From: Methylonatrum kenyense | GTDB taxonomy: Bacteria; Pseudomonadota; Gammaproteobacteria; Nitrococcales; Aquisalimonadaceae | Assembly (NCBI RefSeq): GCF_023195885.1 | Contig: NZ_JALPKO010000002.1 | Coordinates: 1 to 64,000, forward strand | DNA length: 64,000 nt | Direction of reading: 5' to 3' | Shown here: piece after piece, positions 1 to 8,293 of the stretch | Position numbering within the stretch: the stretch's first letter is position 1 | Layout of the letters: each line of letters starts with the position of its first letter | The notes under the pieces: generated by a model | What the model was told of the DNA's origin: nothing | What the model saw: the letters and a program-made list of their open reading frames with translations, nothing else | Databases searched by the model: none | Translations under genes and position numbers: made by a program

Positions 1-351
1 GCTGTCCTCTCCTGCCAGTTATCCGATGGATGCACAGTCGCCCGGCGGGCCTGTTGCGTTCATAATAGTAATGCAACGTGAATGCCAAGAAACAAACCAG
101 GCCTCGCACCACCGCCTGGAGCGGTCTGGCAGGCGGCGACCACTCCGGCCTGTCACCGACAAACACCATGTTGACGATGAATCTTGAGACAATGTGTTTC
201 ATTGACGGGACGCGCGGGACAAAGTGTCATACTTGGCCGCACTGCCGTGTTGACGGCATTGTTCCGGTAGACTGCGCATGCAGACGGGGCGCCGTGACGC
301 GCCATCACGGCCTGCCGGCAGGCCCATCGACTCCCAAGGACTGATTACGGC
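1..351. other. Left-edge intergenic region, no gene recognised
   Basis: No reading frame here has convincing codon use together with a ribosome binding site. A possible 88-codon ORF starts at 78 but has no Shine-Dalgarno and a composition unlike the neighbouring genes. The stretch presumably carries the promoter of the regulator that starts at 352 or 424, but no clear -35/-10 pair was found. Confidence 0.4.
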
Positions 352-996
352 GTGACTCAGCGACCACTGAAAATCGAAGACACCAAGACTCTGGCGAATC
401 GGCACTCGCACCAGAACCGCAAGATGGAGTTGGAGCAATACATCGGCAGCGTGCTCCGTGGACGGCGCGTGAATCAGTCACTGACCATCGCCGAGGTGGC
501 AGAACGGGCCGACCTGAGCCGGGGCATGGTCAGCAAGATAGAAAACGGCCAGGTTGCGACAAGCCTGGATTCACTGGCCCGCATTACCGCGGCGCTGGGC
601 ATGACCCTGTCACAGCTGTTCCGCGACTACGATTCCGCGGAAGCTGACGCGCAGCTGGTCAAGGCCGGTTCCGGACTGGAAGTGGTGCGGATGGGTACGA
701 AACGTGGCCACACCTACCACTTGCTGGCGCATCACCGGGGCCACCATAAGAACTTCGAACCATTCCTGATCTCGATGGACGACGAGAGCGAGGCATTCCC
801 GACCTTCCAGCACGAAGGCACCCAGTTGATTCACATACTTCAGGGCCGGATAGACTACCGCCACGGCAAGCGGGTTTACGAACTTGAGGAGGGGGACACC
901 TTCACGTTTGACGCCCGCGTCCCGCATGGCCCGGAACGGCTGGTGCGGGTACCGATTCGCTTTCTGGCCATCACCATTTTCGGCAACGTTGATTAG
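352..996 (+). CDS. XRE-family transcriptional regulator with C-terminal cupin domain
   Basis: Predicted cytoplasmic DNA-binding regulator of the HTH_3 + cupin_2 class (PuuR-like), whose members bind operators through the N-terminal lambda-repressor-like HTH and sense a small ligand through the C-terminal beta-barrel. The HTH is visible at about residues 32-85 (SLTIAEVAERADLSRGMVSK followed by the recognition-helix region). The cupin lies at about 140-210, with HEGTQLIHILQG and later DARVPHG in the metal/ligand positions. The GTG at 352 has AAGGA 11 nt upstream. An ATG at 424 (MELEQYIG) would fit the family's usual short N-terminus but has no Shine-Dalgarno, so the start is uncertain. The gene converges on, and overlaps by 3-4 nt, the EamA permease gene, an obvious candidate target. 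The ligand is unknown. Confidence 0.85.
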   Translation: MTQRPLKIEDTKTLANRHSHQNRKMELEQYIGSVLRGRRVNQSLTIAEVAERADLSRGMVSKIENGQVATSLDSLARITAALGMTLSQLFRDYDSAEADAQLVKAGSGLEVVRMGTKRGHTYHLLAHHRGHHKNFEPFLISMDDESEAFPTFQHEGTQLIHILQGRIDYRHGKRVYELEEGDTFTFDARVPHGPERLVRVPIRFLAITIFGNVD

Positions 997-2069
997 TCCG
1001 ACTCTGCCGGCAAGGCACGCACGACTTCCAGTACCGAATCACGCTCGGTAAACATGACAAAGCCACCGAACACGGCGAGGACCAGGCCAAGCAGAAAATT
1101 CCAGTCGGGCATCTGCAAGGTGAATGCAGCGACGAACAGGACCGTGAACACCGCATACAAATCGCCCACCGCCTGGCCGCGCCCCACGCCGATCAGCGGG
1201 AACGACCGGTACCAGGTCACCTGGCCGAATGCGAAACTGACGCCGGCAAGCAGCAACATTGCCACGGTGGTCGGCGTCGACAGGGCCTGGATGACCAGGC
1301 TCAGAACCGGGAAGTCGGTCAGCAGGATCACCAGCGGCAGTACCAGTACAAGCCAGTAGGCGGCTTCGGCGGTAAAGCGTATCGCCAGGCCTGCATCCGG
1401 GTCCGACACGTCCATGACCCGACCGGCAATGGCACCTTCCACACCCCAGCCAATCGCTGTCATCGCACCGCCAAGATAGCCCAGCCAGGCGCCGGTTCCG
1501 GTACCCGAGAACTCGGCCAGCAAACCGGGACCAAAGATCGTGATGCCGCCTGCAATGATGATGAAGATGCCGATGGCAGCTCGCAGCGTGATCTTCTCGT
1601 GATACCAGAGCCGGGCCAGCACGGCACCAACAATCGGATACATCAGTCCTGCCACCGCGGCGAAAACCGCACCGATGAAACCCATGGCCAGGAAGCCGCC
1701 GAAAAGCGCCATCGGTCCGCCGAAGAAGGCAGCCACCATGTACCAGGAACTGATTGACCGCACCTGGCGCACGGTCCGCCGGTAGTCCGGAATCTTGCCG
1801 AGTACGCCAAGCCACACGAAGGCGAACAACAGCATGGTCAAGGCATTCAGCGCGGCAATCACCGTCGCCGTGAGCAGGAACATCGACACGGTGCCCTCGC
1901 GCCCGCTGGAAAACGCCGGCTCGAACCAAAGGGCGGTGGCCGGGATATACCAGGCACCGGCCAGGACAGCCGACCAGAGCGCCCAGATGAACCCCCAGCG
2001 AATGCGGCCGGCGTGATAGCGGGACCTGGCACCCTGCAGGGCCGCGTCTTCGCCCGACGAGGCGCTCAT
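993..2069 (-). CDS. EamA/DMT-superfamily inner-membrane permease
   Basis: Ten predicted membrane helices in two internally similar halves are typical of drug/metabolite transporters. Helix-rich segments run from about residue 20 to 345, and the charged loop after the fifth helix (WYHEKITLR) matches the EamA pattern. Members export or import small metabolites; the substrate cannot be read from sequence. The ATG at 2069 is preferred. A TTG two codons upstream (2075) would add MA. The 3' end overlaps the stop of the convergent XRE-cupin regulator. The gene follows a winged-helix-like protein and a 36-aa membrane peptide with a 73-nt gap, so the three may form one operon. Confidence 0.8.
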   Translation of the reverse strand: MSASSGEDAALQGARSRYHAGRIRWGFIWALWSAVLAGAWYIPATALWFEPAFSSGREGTVSMFLLTATVIAALNALTMLLFAFVWLGVLGKIPDYRRTVRQVRSISSWYMVAAFFGGPMALFGGFLAMGFIGAVFAAVAGLMYPIVGAVLARLWYHEKITLRAAIGIFIIIAGGITIFGPGLLAEFSGTGTGAWLGYLGGAMTAIGWGVEGAIAGRVMDVSDPDAGLAIRFTAEAAYWLVLVLPLVILLTDFPVLSLVIQALSTPTTVAMLLLAGVSFAFGQVTWYRSFPLIGVGRGQAVGDLYAVFTVLFVAAFTLQMPDWNFLLGLVLAVFGGFVMFTERDSVLEVVRALPAESD

Positions 2070-2142
2070 TGCCAAGCCCTAAGGTTGCCCCGCAAGGCGG
2101 CCGCGCCATCAGCGAGAGGCGGAAGTGCTGCGATACTGAACC

Positions 2143-2253
2143 TCACAGGCGATACGCGAAGGTGCGTGCCTGATACAAGGCCAGGGCGCAGAGTAGTCCG
2201 ATACTGATCACGGCAAGCCAGGGTGCCGCCGGGTAGGCCCAGAATTCGTTCAT
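2143..2253 (-). CDS. 36-residue single-pass membrane peptide
   Basis: A short ORF with a strong Shine-Dalgarno (AAGGAGA, about 7 nt before the ATG at 2253). Its ATG overlaps the TGA of the upstream gene (ATGA), which is typical of translational coupling. The peptide has one hydrophobic helix (about residues 11-28, LAVISIGLLCALALYQ) and a short positively charged C-terminus (ARTFAYRL). It could be an accessory subunit of the permease encoded 74 nt downstream. No family is recognised; the evidence for a gene is the RBS, the overlap and the clean membrane segment. Confidence 0.6.
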   Translation of the reverse strand: MNEFWAYPAAPWLAVISIGLLCALALYQARTFAYRL

Positions 2254-2630
2254 CGTTCCGTCTCCTTGCCTGGCATTCGCGTTCTGGCCAGACCGGTGTC
2301 CAGCAGCCGTTGGCGACCAAAGGCATTCAGGCGAAACCGGAACAGGATACGTCCGCGCCCGAAATGACCATCGTTGTCGATGGCCTCGTCGACACTCTCG
2401 ATCACGCCGCTGGCATGCAGGTCCACCAGTGTCAGCCGGATCACGCCGCGCCAGTAATCCCCCGAAAGCGCGTAATGCCGTTCGGCCAGTCGGGCCAGTT
2501 GCCAGTCCCACAGGCCATGGTCACCGACCTCGTCGATCCGTTGCAGGAGCCAGCCCTTGATATGCAGGTGCGGCACGAAGCCCTCCATTCGCCACTCCGG
2601 CGACGCATCGTTCCCAATCATGCCATGCAT
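2250..2630 (-). CDS. Hypothetical protein, winged-helix-like
   Basis: About 126 residues, not assigned to a named family. The middle reads as helices followed by a basic beta-hairpin (GRGRILFRFRLNAFGRQRL), a layout common in winged-helix DNA-binding proteins. Trp, His and Arg are abundant in the central helices (WDWQLARLAERHYAL). The start is poorly defined: the frame is open to 2813, but codon use looks genuine only from about MHGMIGND (2630) or MIGND (2621), and neither has a clear Shine-Dalgarno. It overlaps the downstream 36-aa membrane peptide by ATGA. The role may be local regulation of the permease operon; this is inference. Confidence 0.55.
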   Translation of the reverse strand: MHGMIGNDASPEWRMEGFVPHLHIKGWLLQRIDEVGDHGLWDWQLARLAERHYALSGDYWRGVIRLTLVDLHASGVIESVDEAIDNDGHFGRGRILFRFRLNAFGRQRLLDTGLARTRMPGKETER

Positions 2631-2815
2631 GGCATGTGCCGACTTCTGGTGCAGAAGGCCGAATCGTACCCGCAAGGCAGATGCATACCGATTCGGACAC
2701 GACGACCGCGAGCAGGTTGCTGTTTCTCTAAAGGCAAGGTTTTTGCACCACAGGAAGCCGTCGTCTCTTTTCTGCACGACAATCCGACTTGCAACAATGA
2801 TCTGGAGGAGCACCG

Positions 2816-3526
2816 ATGAGAAAAAACCACCCGATCCTTACTCGTGGTCGACAGGCCGCCCTGGGCGCGACGCTGCTGCTCGCCGGGACCGGCATCGTTC
2901 AGGCCGAATTCAGTGCCAACATTGGCGTGACCAGCAACTACATCTTTCGCGGCCTGACCCAGACCGACGACGGCGCGGCCGTCCAGGGCGGGCTGGACTA
3001 TGGCCATGAATCGGGCGTCTATGTTGGCGCCTGGGCCTCGAATGTGGATTTCGAAATTGAAGGAAGCAATTTCACCGGTTATGAGCTGGACGGCTGGATC
3101 GGCTTTGCCGGCGCCTTCGAGCAGCTCAACTACGATCTCGGCTACATCTACTACGCCTATCCCGGCAGCCGCGACCTTAAGGACTCGGACTTCGGCGAGA
3201 TCTACCTGAATCTGAACGTCGACATGCTGACTGTCGGCGTGTTCTACGTCACGAACGCGGAAAGTGAGGTGCGCGAGCAGTTCAAGGACGCGGTCTATTA
3301 CTACGCCAATCTCGACGTACCGATCACGGAAGACTGGTCGGCAGGCGCCACGCTGGGCCGCCAGGACTTCCGCAGCAGCGCGCCCGAGGATGACTACACC
3401 CACTGGCAACTCGGCGTGACCCGGCACACCGATATCGGGGATTTCACGTTTGCCTACGATCAGACGGATCTGAGCGGCAACGACGGTGATGCGAAGGTCA
3501 GTGCGAGTTTCGTCATGACGTTCTGA
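2816..3526 (+). CDS. TorF-family putative outer-membrane porin (TIGR02001 type)
   Basis: The product has an N-terminal signal peptide (RR near the start, hydrophobic core, cleavage near VQA-EF at about residue 30). It then carries the family signature FSANIGVTSNYIFRG, and short amphipathic beta strands alternate to the C-terminus, which ends in Phe as outer-membrane barrels do (SASFVMTF). Length (236 aa) is normal for this family, which is often found near systems using methylated or oxidised amines; its pore function is poorly established. AGGAG lies 8 nt before the ATG. A hairpin follows the stop codon. A paralogue lies at 60892-61596. The divergent gene upstream may share its regulatory region. 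Confidence 0.85.
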   Translation: MRKNHPILTRGRQAALGATLLLAGTGIVQAEFSANIGVTSNYIFRGLTQTDDGAAVQGGLDYGHESGVYVGAWASNVDFEIEGSNFTGYELDGWIGFAGAFEQLNYDLGYIYYAYPGSRDLKDSDFGEIYLNLNVDMLTVGVFYVTNAESEVREQFKDAVYYYANLDVPITEDWSAGATLGRQDFRSSAPEDDYTHWQLGVTRHTDIGDFTFAYDQTDLSGNDGDAKVSASFVMTF

Positions 3527-3537
3527 GGAAGATCCGG

Positions 3538-3567
3538 GACTGCGATGGAACCCCTTCCATCGCAGTC
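3538..3567 (+). terminator. Perfect hairpin after the TorF porin gene
   Basis: GACTGCGATGGAA, a CCCC loop and TTCCATCGCAGTC form a 13-bp perfect stem 12 nt after the porin stop codon. There is no T-run, so it may act as a bidirectional mRNA-end stabiliser between this gene and the convergent PAS gene rather than as a classical intrinsic terminator. Confidence 0.6.
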
Positions 3568-3633
3568 TCCAACGCGCTGCCCGTCGCAACACTGCGACCC
3601 GTTGCAGCAAACCGTCCCACGACTGCGACGAGA

Positions 3634-4815
3634 TCAGGTACCGGAGCGACGTTCCAGCACCTCAGTGACATCGCAGACAAAACCCTCAATGGCGATCACC
3701 GAACCGCGCGCGTCGTACACGCCGTTACCCCGGTCCCAGACCCATTTGACGCCGCCATCGGCACCGATGATGCGATAGGTGGAGGCGAACGGCTTTCGGG
3801 CCTGGACGCCCTGTTGTACTTCCTGCCAGACCCGCTCACGGTCCTCGGCGACGATCAGGTCCCCGTAGGCAACGGTTCGGCTTTGCACCAGTTCCGATGA
3901 CAGGTAGCCGGTCAATTCGACACAGCCATCACTGACGAACTCGAACATCCAGTCCGGCTCATTGCGGCAACGATAAGCCATGCCCGGCAGGTTACTGAGT
4001 AGTCGGGCCAGGGCCTGCTGACTTGAACTGAGCGTGTCTTCGGTACGTTTCCGTGCGGTGATATCGGTGATGAACCCTTCCACGGCCACGATCCGGTTGT
4101 CGGCGCCATAGACCCCGACCCCCTGTTCCCAGACCCACTTCTCGGCACCGAGCGCAGTACGAATGCGGTAACTGACCCGAAACGGCCGGAATTCGCGCAG
4201 TGCCTGCTGGATGTCGTTCCAGACGCGGCCCCGATCCTCCGGGTGGATCAGCTCCAGATAGGAGATCTCGCGATCTTCGAGCAACTGGTCCTCGTCGTAG
4301 CCGGTCAACGAGCGACAACCGTCGCTGATGAAACGCATGGTCCAGCTTGGCGTGTTGTCCGACCGGTACAGCACGCTGGGCAGGTGACTCATCAACTCCT
4401 GCAGGCGATGGGCATGTTCAGTGGTTGCTTCGGTGACCAGTGCGCCATCCGGCAGGAGCATCCAGATCTGCGGCCAACGCCGCCCGGGCTCCAGGTTGCG
4501 CACCCGCAGCTCCAGGCGCACCCCCTGGCCGGCAGCGGACCGGCAGCGGACCAGCTTCCGGCTTCCACTGTCCGACAGCGAGGCTTCGGGATCGACCAGG
4601 GGCGCCGACTGCAGGGGCTCGAGAAGCTGATCCGGTTTCCGGCCCCGGATTTGCGCGGCCCGCACCCCGAGCAAGCGGCACGCCGTCTCGTTGCCGGCAA
4701 GAATCCCTTCCGGTCCCACCAGCAATGCCGCCCGCTCCGCCAGATCAAGCAGGGCCAACCGCGGATCCTGTCCGCCTTCAGTGGCTTGCTCACTACGCGC
4801 TCGTTTAACGGCCAT
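3634..4815 (-). CDS. Orphan multi-PAS sensor protein without output domain
   Basis: A 393-aa predicted cytoplasmic protein with one weak N-terminal PAS (about residues 22-75) and two clear PAS/PAC modules (about 140-262 and 265-388). Each module contains F(I/V)SDGC..LTGY, an HPEDR or AEDRE motif, and a PAC end such as GFITDITARKR. The two modules are obviously duplicated from one another. No histidine kinase, GGDEF, EAL, HTH or methyl-accepting domain follows, and the gene stops normally. The signal is therefore presumably passed by protein contact or to a partner kinase elsewhere. No transmembrane segment is seen. The gene is isolated between a convergent porin gene and a repeat element. Confidence 0.8.
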   Translation of the reverse strand: MAVKRARSEQATEGGQDPRLALLDLAERAALLVGPEGILAGNETACRLLGVRAAQIRGRKPDQLLEPLQSAPLVDPEASLSDSGSRKLVRCRSAAGQGVRLELRVRNLEPGRRWPQIWMLLPDGALVTEATTEHAHRLQELMSHLPSVLYRSDNTPSWTMRFISDGCRSLTGYDEDQLLEDREISYLELIHPEDRGRVWNDIQQALREFRPFRVSYRIRTALGAEKWVWEQGVGVYGADNRIVAVEGFITDITARKRTEDTLSSSQQALARLLSNLPGMAYRCRNEPDWMFEFVSDGCVELTGYLSSELVQSRTVAYGDLIVAEDRERVWQEVQQGVQARKPFASTYRIIGADGGVKWVWDRGNGVYDARGSVIAIEGFVCDVTEVLERRSGT

Positions 4816-4936
4816 CGCCCCGTCGACTCACTGTAAACACCCCAGCCGCATGCGTCCGCCGGCACATGGCCGTATCGGCAGCACGATGTCCTCCGGCCCA
4901 GGCAGTCTGACAAATCGGAAAACAATGCGATCCGCC

Positions 4937-5066
4937 AGGGAAACGCTGATTTATTCGCAGACCTGCGTTGAAGTCCGCTTTCTTTCCGAGACAAGGCGCG
5001 CTGCGCAGTACCGTAGTCGTCCTGCGGTCAAACAGCGCAGACACGGGATTAAACCAGCGTTTCCCT
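4937..5066. repeat. MITE-like repeat, family 1, copy 1 (complete)
   Basis: A 130-nt element bounded by AGGGAAACGCTG and its inverse CAGCGTTTCCCT. The inner part (ATTTATTCGC, CTGCGTT, then the CAAGGCGCGCTGCGCAG region and TGCGGTCAAACAGCGC) matches, in inverse orientation, the right arm of the copy at 48365-48642. It lies between the PAS gene and the end of etfA and encodes nothing. Confidence 0.8.
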
Positions 5067-5081
5067 AAATGCCGGCAGCTG

Positions 5082-6047
5082 CTATTCAAAGTGTTGCCGC
5101 AATTCCTTGCTCACTTCAAACATGTCGCCGACGACGCCGTACCGTGCCACGTTGAAGATGCCGGCGTTGGCGTCCGAATTGACCGCAATGATGTTCTCCA
5201 CGTGCTTCATCCCGGCAAGGTGCTGCACCGAACCGGATATCCCGAGGGCCAGATACAGCTTGCAACTGCTCGCCGTCTTGCCCGAGTATCCGACCTGACG
5301 CGCTTTCGGTAGCCAGCCTGCATCGGCAATCGGGCGCGAACAACCAAGCACCGCCTGCATCTGTTCGGCCAGTTCAGCGAACTCCTCGACGTTATCCTCT
5401 TCGCCAACGCCGCGTCCGATGGACAGGATGAACTCTGCGCCGGGAATATCCACGCCCCCCTCGCTGGGCGGATCGATGAACTCCAGGTGACGGCTGCGCG
5501 CCGCGGTTTCGGGGACCGACAATTCGGTCACCGTTGAATCGGCAGCCCCCTCGGCGGCCGGGAAGGCGCTGGGACGCAGGGCGAGAAGAACGCGATCCCG
5601 CCCGGGAAATTCCAGCAGGGCATGGGCCCGTTCGCCGTAGGCGCCGCGAACCGCGGTGACTTCACCAGCGTCCACCTGAATGGCGAACACATCGGTCGCG
5701 AACCCGGCGTCCGCTTGCACGGCGAGTGCCGCAGCATAGCCCCAACCATCAACGCTGTGCGGGGCAAGGATCAAGGAGGGATCTCGCTCGCTGACCGCCT
5801 GCATGGCGGCCGCCACGTGCAGGTCCGGCTGGAACTCGTCGGCCGTCACCGGCAGCAACAGCACCTCGTCCACCCCGTCCAGTCGGGCGCCCTCGGCGAG
5901 CGATGCCGGGTCGCGCGCAATGATTGCCACCGACACGGCACCGCCGACGTCGTTCTTGATCGCCCGCGCCGCGCCGATGAGTTCCTGCGTCACCGGACTC
6001 AGGACGCCGCGCCGTTGCTCTGCAATAACCAGAATTCCCTGTGCCAT
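5082..6047 (-). CDS. etfA: Electron transfer flavoprotein alpha subunit
   Basis: 321 residues, normal for EtfA. The C-terminal FAD-binding domain is evident (GISGSVQHLAGMKHV...AVNSDANAGIF, then VARYGVVGDM). The N-terminal domain I spans about residues 1-190, and SIGRGVG marks the entry into domain II. With EtfB it should accept electrons one at a time from trimethylamine dehydrogenase and pass them to the membrane quinone oxidoreductase of the same operon. It is the last gene of the minus-strand tmd operon, 2 nt after etfB. A family-1 repeat lies 15 nt beyond its stop. Confidence 0.93.
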   Translation of the reverse strand: MAQGILVIAEQRRGVLSPVTQELIGAARAIKNDVGGAVSVAIIARDPASLAEGARLDGVDEVLLLPVTADEFQPDLHVAAAMQAVSERDPSLILAPHSVDGWGYAAALAVQADAGFATDVFAIQVDAGEVTAVRGAYGERAHALLEFPGRDRVLLALRPSAFPAAEGAADSTVTELSVPETAARSRHLEFIDPPSEGGVDIPGAEFILSIGRGVGEEDNVEEFAELAEQMQAVLGCSRPIADAGWLPKARQVGYSGKTASSCKLYLALGISGSVQHLAGMKHVENIIAVNSDANAGIFNVARYGVVGDMFEVSKELRQHFE

Positions 6048-6049
6048 GA

Positions 6050-6847
6050 CTAGCCTCCCATGACCTCTTTGACGATGGCTGCGATCCGCTCGGCCTGCTG
6101 TGCCGGCGTGCCCTCGATCATCTCCGCCTGCCCCTTTTCGGGCAGGTACATTTTGCGAACCCGCGCCCCGCAGGCCTGCTCGCCAACGTCCTGCGCCTCC
6201 AGGCCCAGGTCCTCCGGCGTCAGTTCCTCGACCGGAAGCGAACGCGCCTGCTTGATACCCCGTAGCGACGCATAGCGCGGCGTGTTGATGCCGAGCTGGA
6301 TGGTCAGTACGGCCGGACAGTCGATTTCGAGACGCTGGCGCAAGCCCCCCTCGAGCTCACGCTCCACGGTGGCAGTCGCCGCCCCGGGCGAGTAATCCAG
6401 GGCAACCACCACCGCCGCATGCGGCCAGCCCATGAAGGTCGCCATGGCGACCCCGGTTGCCGAGAACCCCAGATCCGACGACTGCGTGCCGGCAAGCACC
6501 AGGTCAGGAGTCTCGCGCTGGGCAACGGCGGCAAGAACCCGGGCAATGACCACTGGGTCGGCGTCGCCAAGCTCGTCGTCCCAGACACGAATCGCCCGAT
6601 CCGCCCCCTTGGCCAGACAGGTCCGCAGTGCATCCTCGGCGTCGTCATCGCCGACCGTCACGGCAACCACTTCGATACCGTCGTGGGACTCCTTCAACTG
6701 CAGCGCGGTCTCCAGCGAATAGTCATCCCATTCGTTCAATTGCAGGTCGACGAAGTCGGGATCGACATCGCGGCCGTCGTCGCGCAACTCGAAGTCGTCC
6801 TCGACGAGGGCCGCCTGCTTTACGGGTACAAGAATCTTCATGGTCAT
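6050..6847 (-). CDS. etfB: Electron transfer flavoprotein beta subunit (TMADH-type)
   Basis: 265 residues. Start MKILVPVKQ preceded by MT; GGAAGGAG lies 7 nt before the ATG at 6847. The sequence resembles the methylotroph ETF that partners TMADH: GTQSSDLGFSATG in the nucleotide loop, WPHAAVV, and the conserved stretch around LTIQLGINTPRYASLRGIK. In that ETF the beta subunit holds AMP while FAD sits in alpha. The C-terminal segment (about residues 190-230) corresponds to the recognition loop that docks dehydrogenases. It lies between the LRV-repeat gene and etfA and is clearly co-transcribed with tmd. Confidence 0.93.
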   Translation of the reverse strand: MTMKILVPVKQAALVEDDFELRDDGRDVDPDFVDLQLNEWDDYSLETALQLKESHDGIEVVAVTVGDDDAEDALRTCLAKGADRAIRVWDDELGDADPVVIARVLAAVAQRETPDLVLAGTQSSDLGFSATGVAMATFMGWPHAAVVVALDYSPGAATATVERELEGGLRQRLEIDCPAVLTIQLGINTPRYASLRGIKQARSLPVEELTPEDLGLEAQDVGEQACGARVRKMYLPEKGQAEMIEGTPAQQAERIAAIVKEVMGG

Positions 6848-6882
6848 ACTCTCCTTCCGGTCGGCGTCGCCGACGAAATCAA

Positions 6883-8292
6883 TCAATGGCTGGCGGCCAG
6901 GGCCCCCAGCCGCTTCCACGCGATGAAGCGAATCCGCGGCTCGGGGTCGCCGGCCAGCGCCTCCAGGGTCGCGAGGGACAACGCGTCACGCTGCGACACG
7001 ACAAAGCGGTTCAACGGATAGGGGTCTGTCGCCAGCGGTGCGAGTACCGCCGCAGAGGCGGCCGGGTTCTGGGCCACCGCACGCCGGACATCCCGGTCGT
7101 CGTGCATTGCCAGCCCAGCCAGCCGTTCCGCCGGGGTCGACGGGTTTGCGGCGACCGCACCGAGTACATCCACCTCCGTGTCGTCAGCCAGTCGCGCCAG
7201 AACCGACGGGTACAGGTCGGCGCGGCCGGCGGCTCCGGCCCGCACCCAGGGGTCGGCGTCCGCCGCGAGTCGCGCCAGCATGAACGCGGATGTTGCCGGA
7301 TTGCGGCTCACTGCCCGGCGGACCTCGGCTGCCGCGGACTGGGCCAAGCGCTCCAGCATTTGTCGCGGGCAGCACGGATTGCGCGCCACCCAGCGCTGCA
7401 GCCAGGCACCCGGTTGCCGGGCGAGGCTGTCCAGCCAGGACGGGGGCAGATCCTGGCGCCGAGCCAGGGCGATCCGAACGCGTTGCGCCGGATCCGCCTG
7501 GAATCGGTGAAGCAACTCCACCGGCGTGGTTGGTGCTTCCGCCACGGCCGCCCGAACCCTTGCGTCGGAATCCCGGAGCAGGCGCCACCGGACCGGTTCG
7601 GGCAATGCCGGATGGCCAGCAGCGCGGCGTCGCCATAGCGCATGCGGGGCATGCGCTGCCGCCGCCAGCAATTGCCGCGGGCATGTTGCCGCACGCAGCA
7701 GTTCGGCCTGCACGTGCCGGTCACCACGCTCCCAGATCCTGGCAAGCAGCGCCGTGCTCAGATCGGCTCGCGCAGACAGCACGCGCAGCACCGGCATCTC
7801 CCCACGCCCGGCAAGCTCGAGGAGCAGGCCGTGTCCGGCCCCGGGATGACCCGCCGCAGCCACGCGCGTCGCCAGCCTGCCGTCCGCCACCAGGCCCGGA
7901 AGCGCATCCGTCGGTGTACGGACATGCGCCGCCAGCCGCGGACCCACATCGGGGTCGGCGCTACTGTTGTCGAGAAGCCGGGCGATGACCGGTGCCGGCG
8001 TTGCCGGGTTGCCGGCCAGGCGACGTTGAACGGCACTATCCTGCCAGCCTCCGAGCTCTTCCAGCAGGCAAGCCGGCGAGAAGCGCATGCCGGCGAACAC
8101 CAGGCCGGTCGCCCGGTCAGGCAATGCCATTCGCAGCAGACGGTGATCGGCAAAATCCGGATGGGCCGCAAGCAGGCCGGCCGCAGCATAGGCATCCGGC
8201 CTTGCCAGCAGACGCCCGATCAGTGTCTGCGGTTCGACGGTTTCGCCGCCCATGACTGCCTTTCCGGATTCCAGCGCACGGTCCGCACCCAT
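6883..8292 (-). CDS. LRV/HEAT-like repeat protein of the tmd operon
   Basis: 469 residues made almost wholly of about 24-residue helical repeats of the leucine-rich-repeat-variant type (recurring NPATP..LLARLA.D....VR.AVA patterns, for example RRAVSRNPATSAFMLARLA and AVAANPSTPAERLAGLA). It starts at ATG 8292, one nucleotide after the TGA of the preceding gene, with GGAGG inside that gene, so it is translationally coupled. There is no signal peptide. The N-terminal Cys cluster that binds 4Fe-4S in Azotobacter LRV protein is not apparent. Proteins of this kind are scaffolds; here it may assist assembly or docking of the Fe-S/flavin electron-transfer partners. That role is inference. Confidence 0.8.
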   Translation of the reverse strand: MGADRALESGKAVMGGETVEPQTLIGRLLARPDAYAAAGLLAAHPDFADHRLLRMALPDRATGLVFAGMRFSPACLLEELGGWQDSAVQRRLAGNPATPAPVIARLLDNSSADPDVGPRLAAHVRTPTDALPGLVADGRLATRVAAAGHPGAGHGLLLELAGRGEMPVLRVLSARADLSTALLARIWERGDRHVQAELLRAATCPRQLLAAAAHAPHALWRRRAAGHPALPEPVRWRLLRDSDARVRAAVAEAPTTPVELLHRFQADPAQRVRIALARRQDLPPSWLDSLARQPGAWLQRWVARNPCCPRQMLERLAQSAAAEVRRAVSRNPATSAFMLARLAADADPWVRAGAAGRADLYPSVLARLADDTEVDVLGAVAANPSTPAERLAGLAMHDDRDVRRAVAQNPAASAAVLAPLATDPYPLNRFVVSQRDALSLATLEALAGDPEPRIRFIAWKRLGALAASH

Positions 8293-8293
8293 C

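Noticed and set aside
78-344. 88-codon ORF at the left edge
   Set aside because: No Shine-Dalgarno, composition unlike neighbours (multiple Cys/Arg/Gly runs) and no recognisable family.
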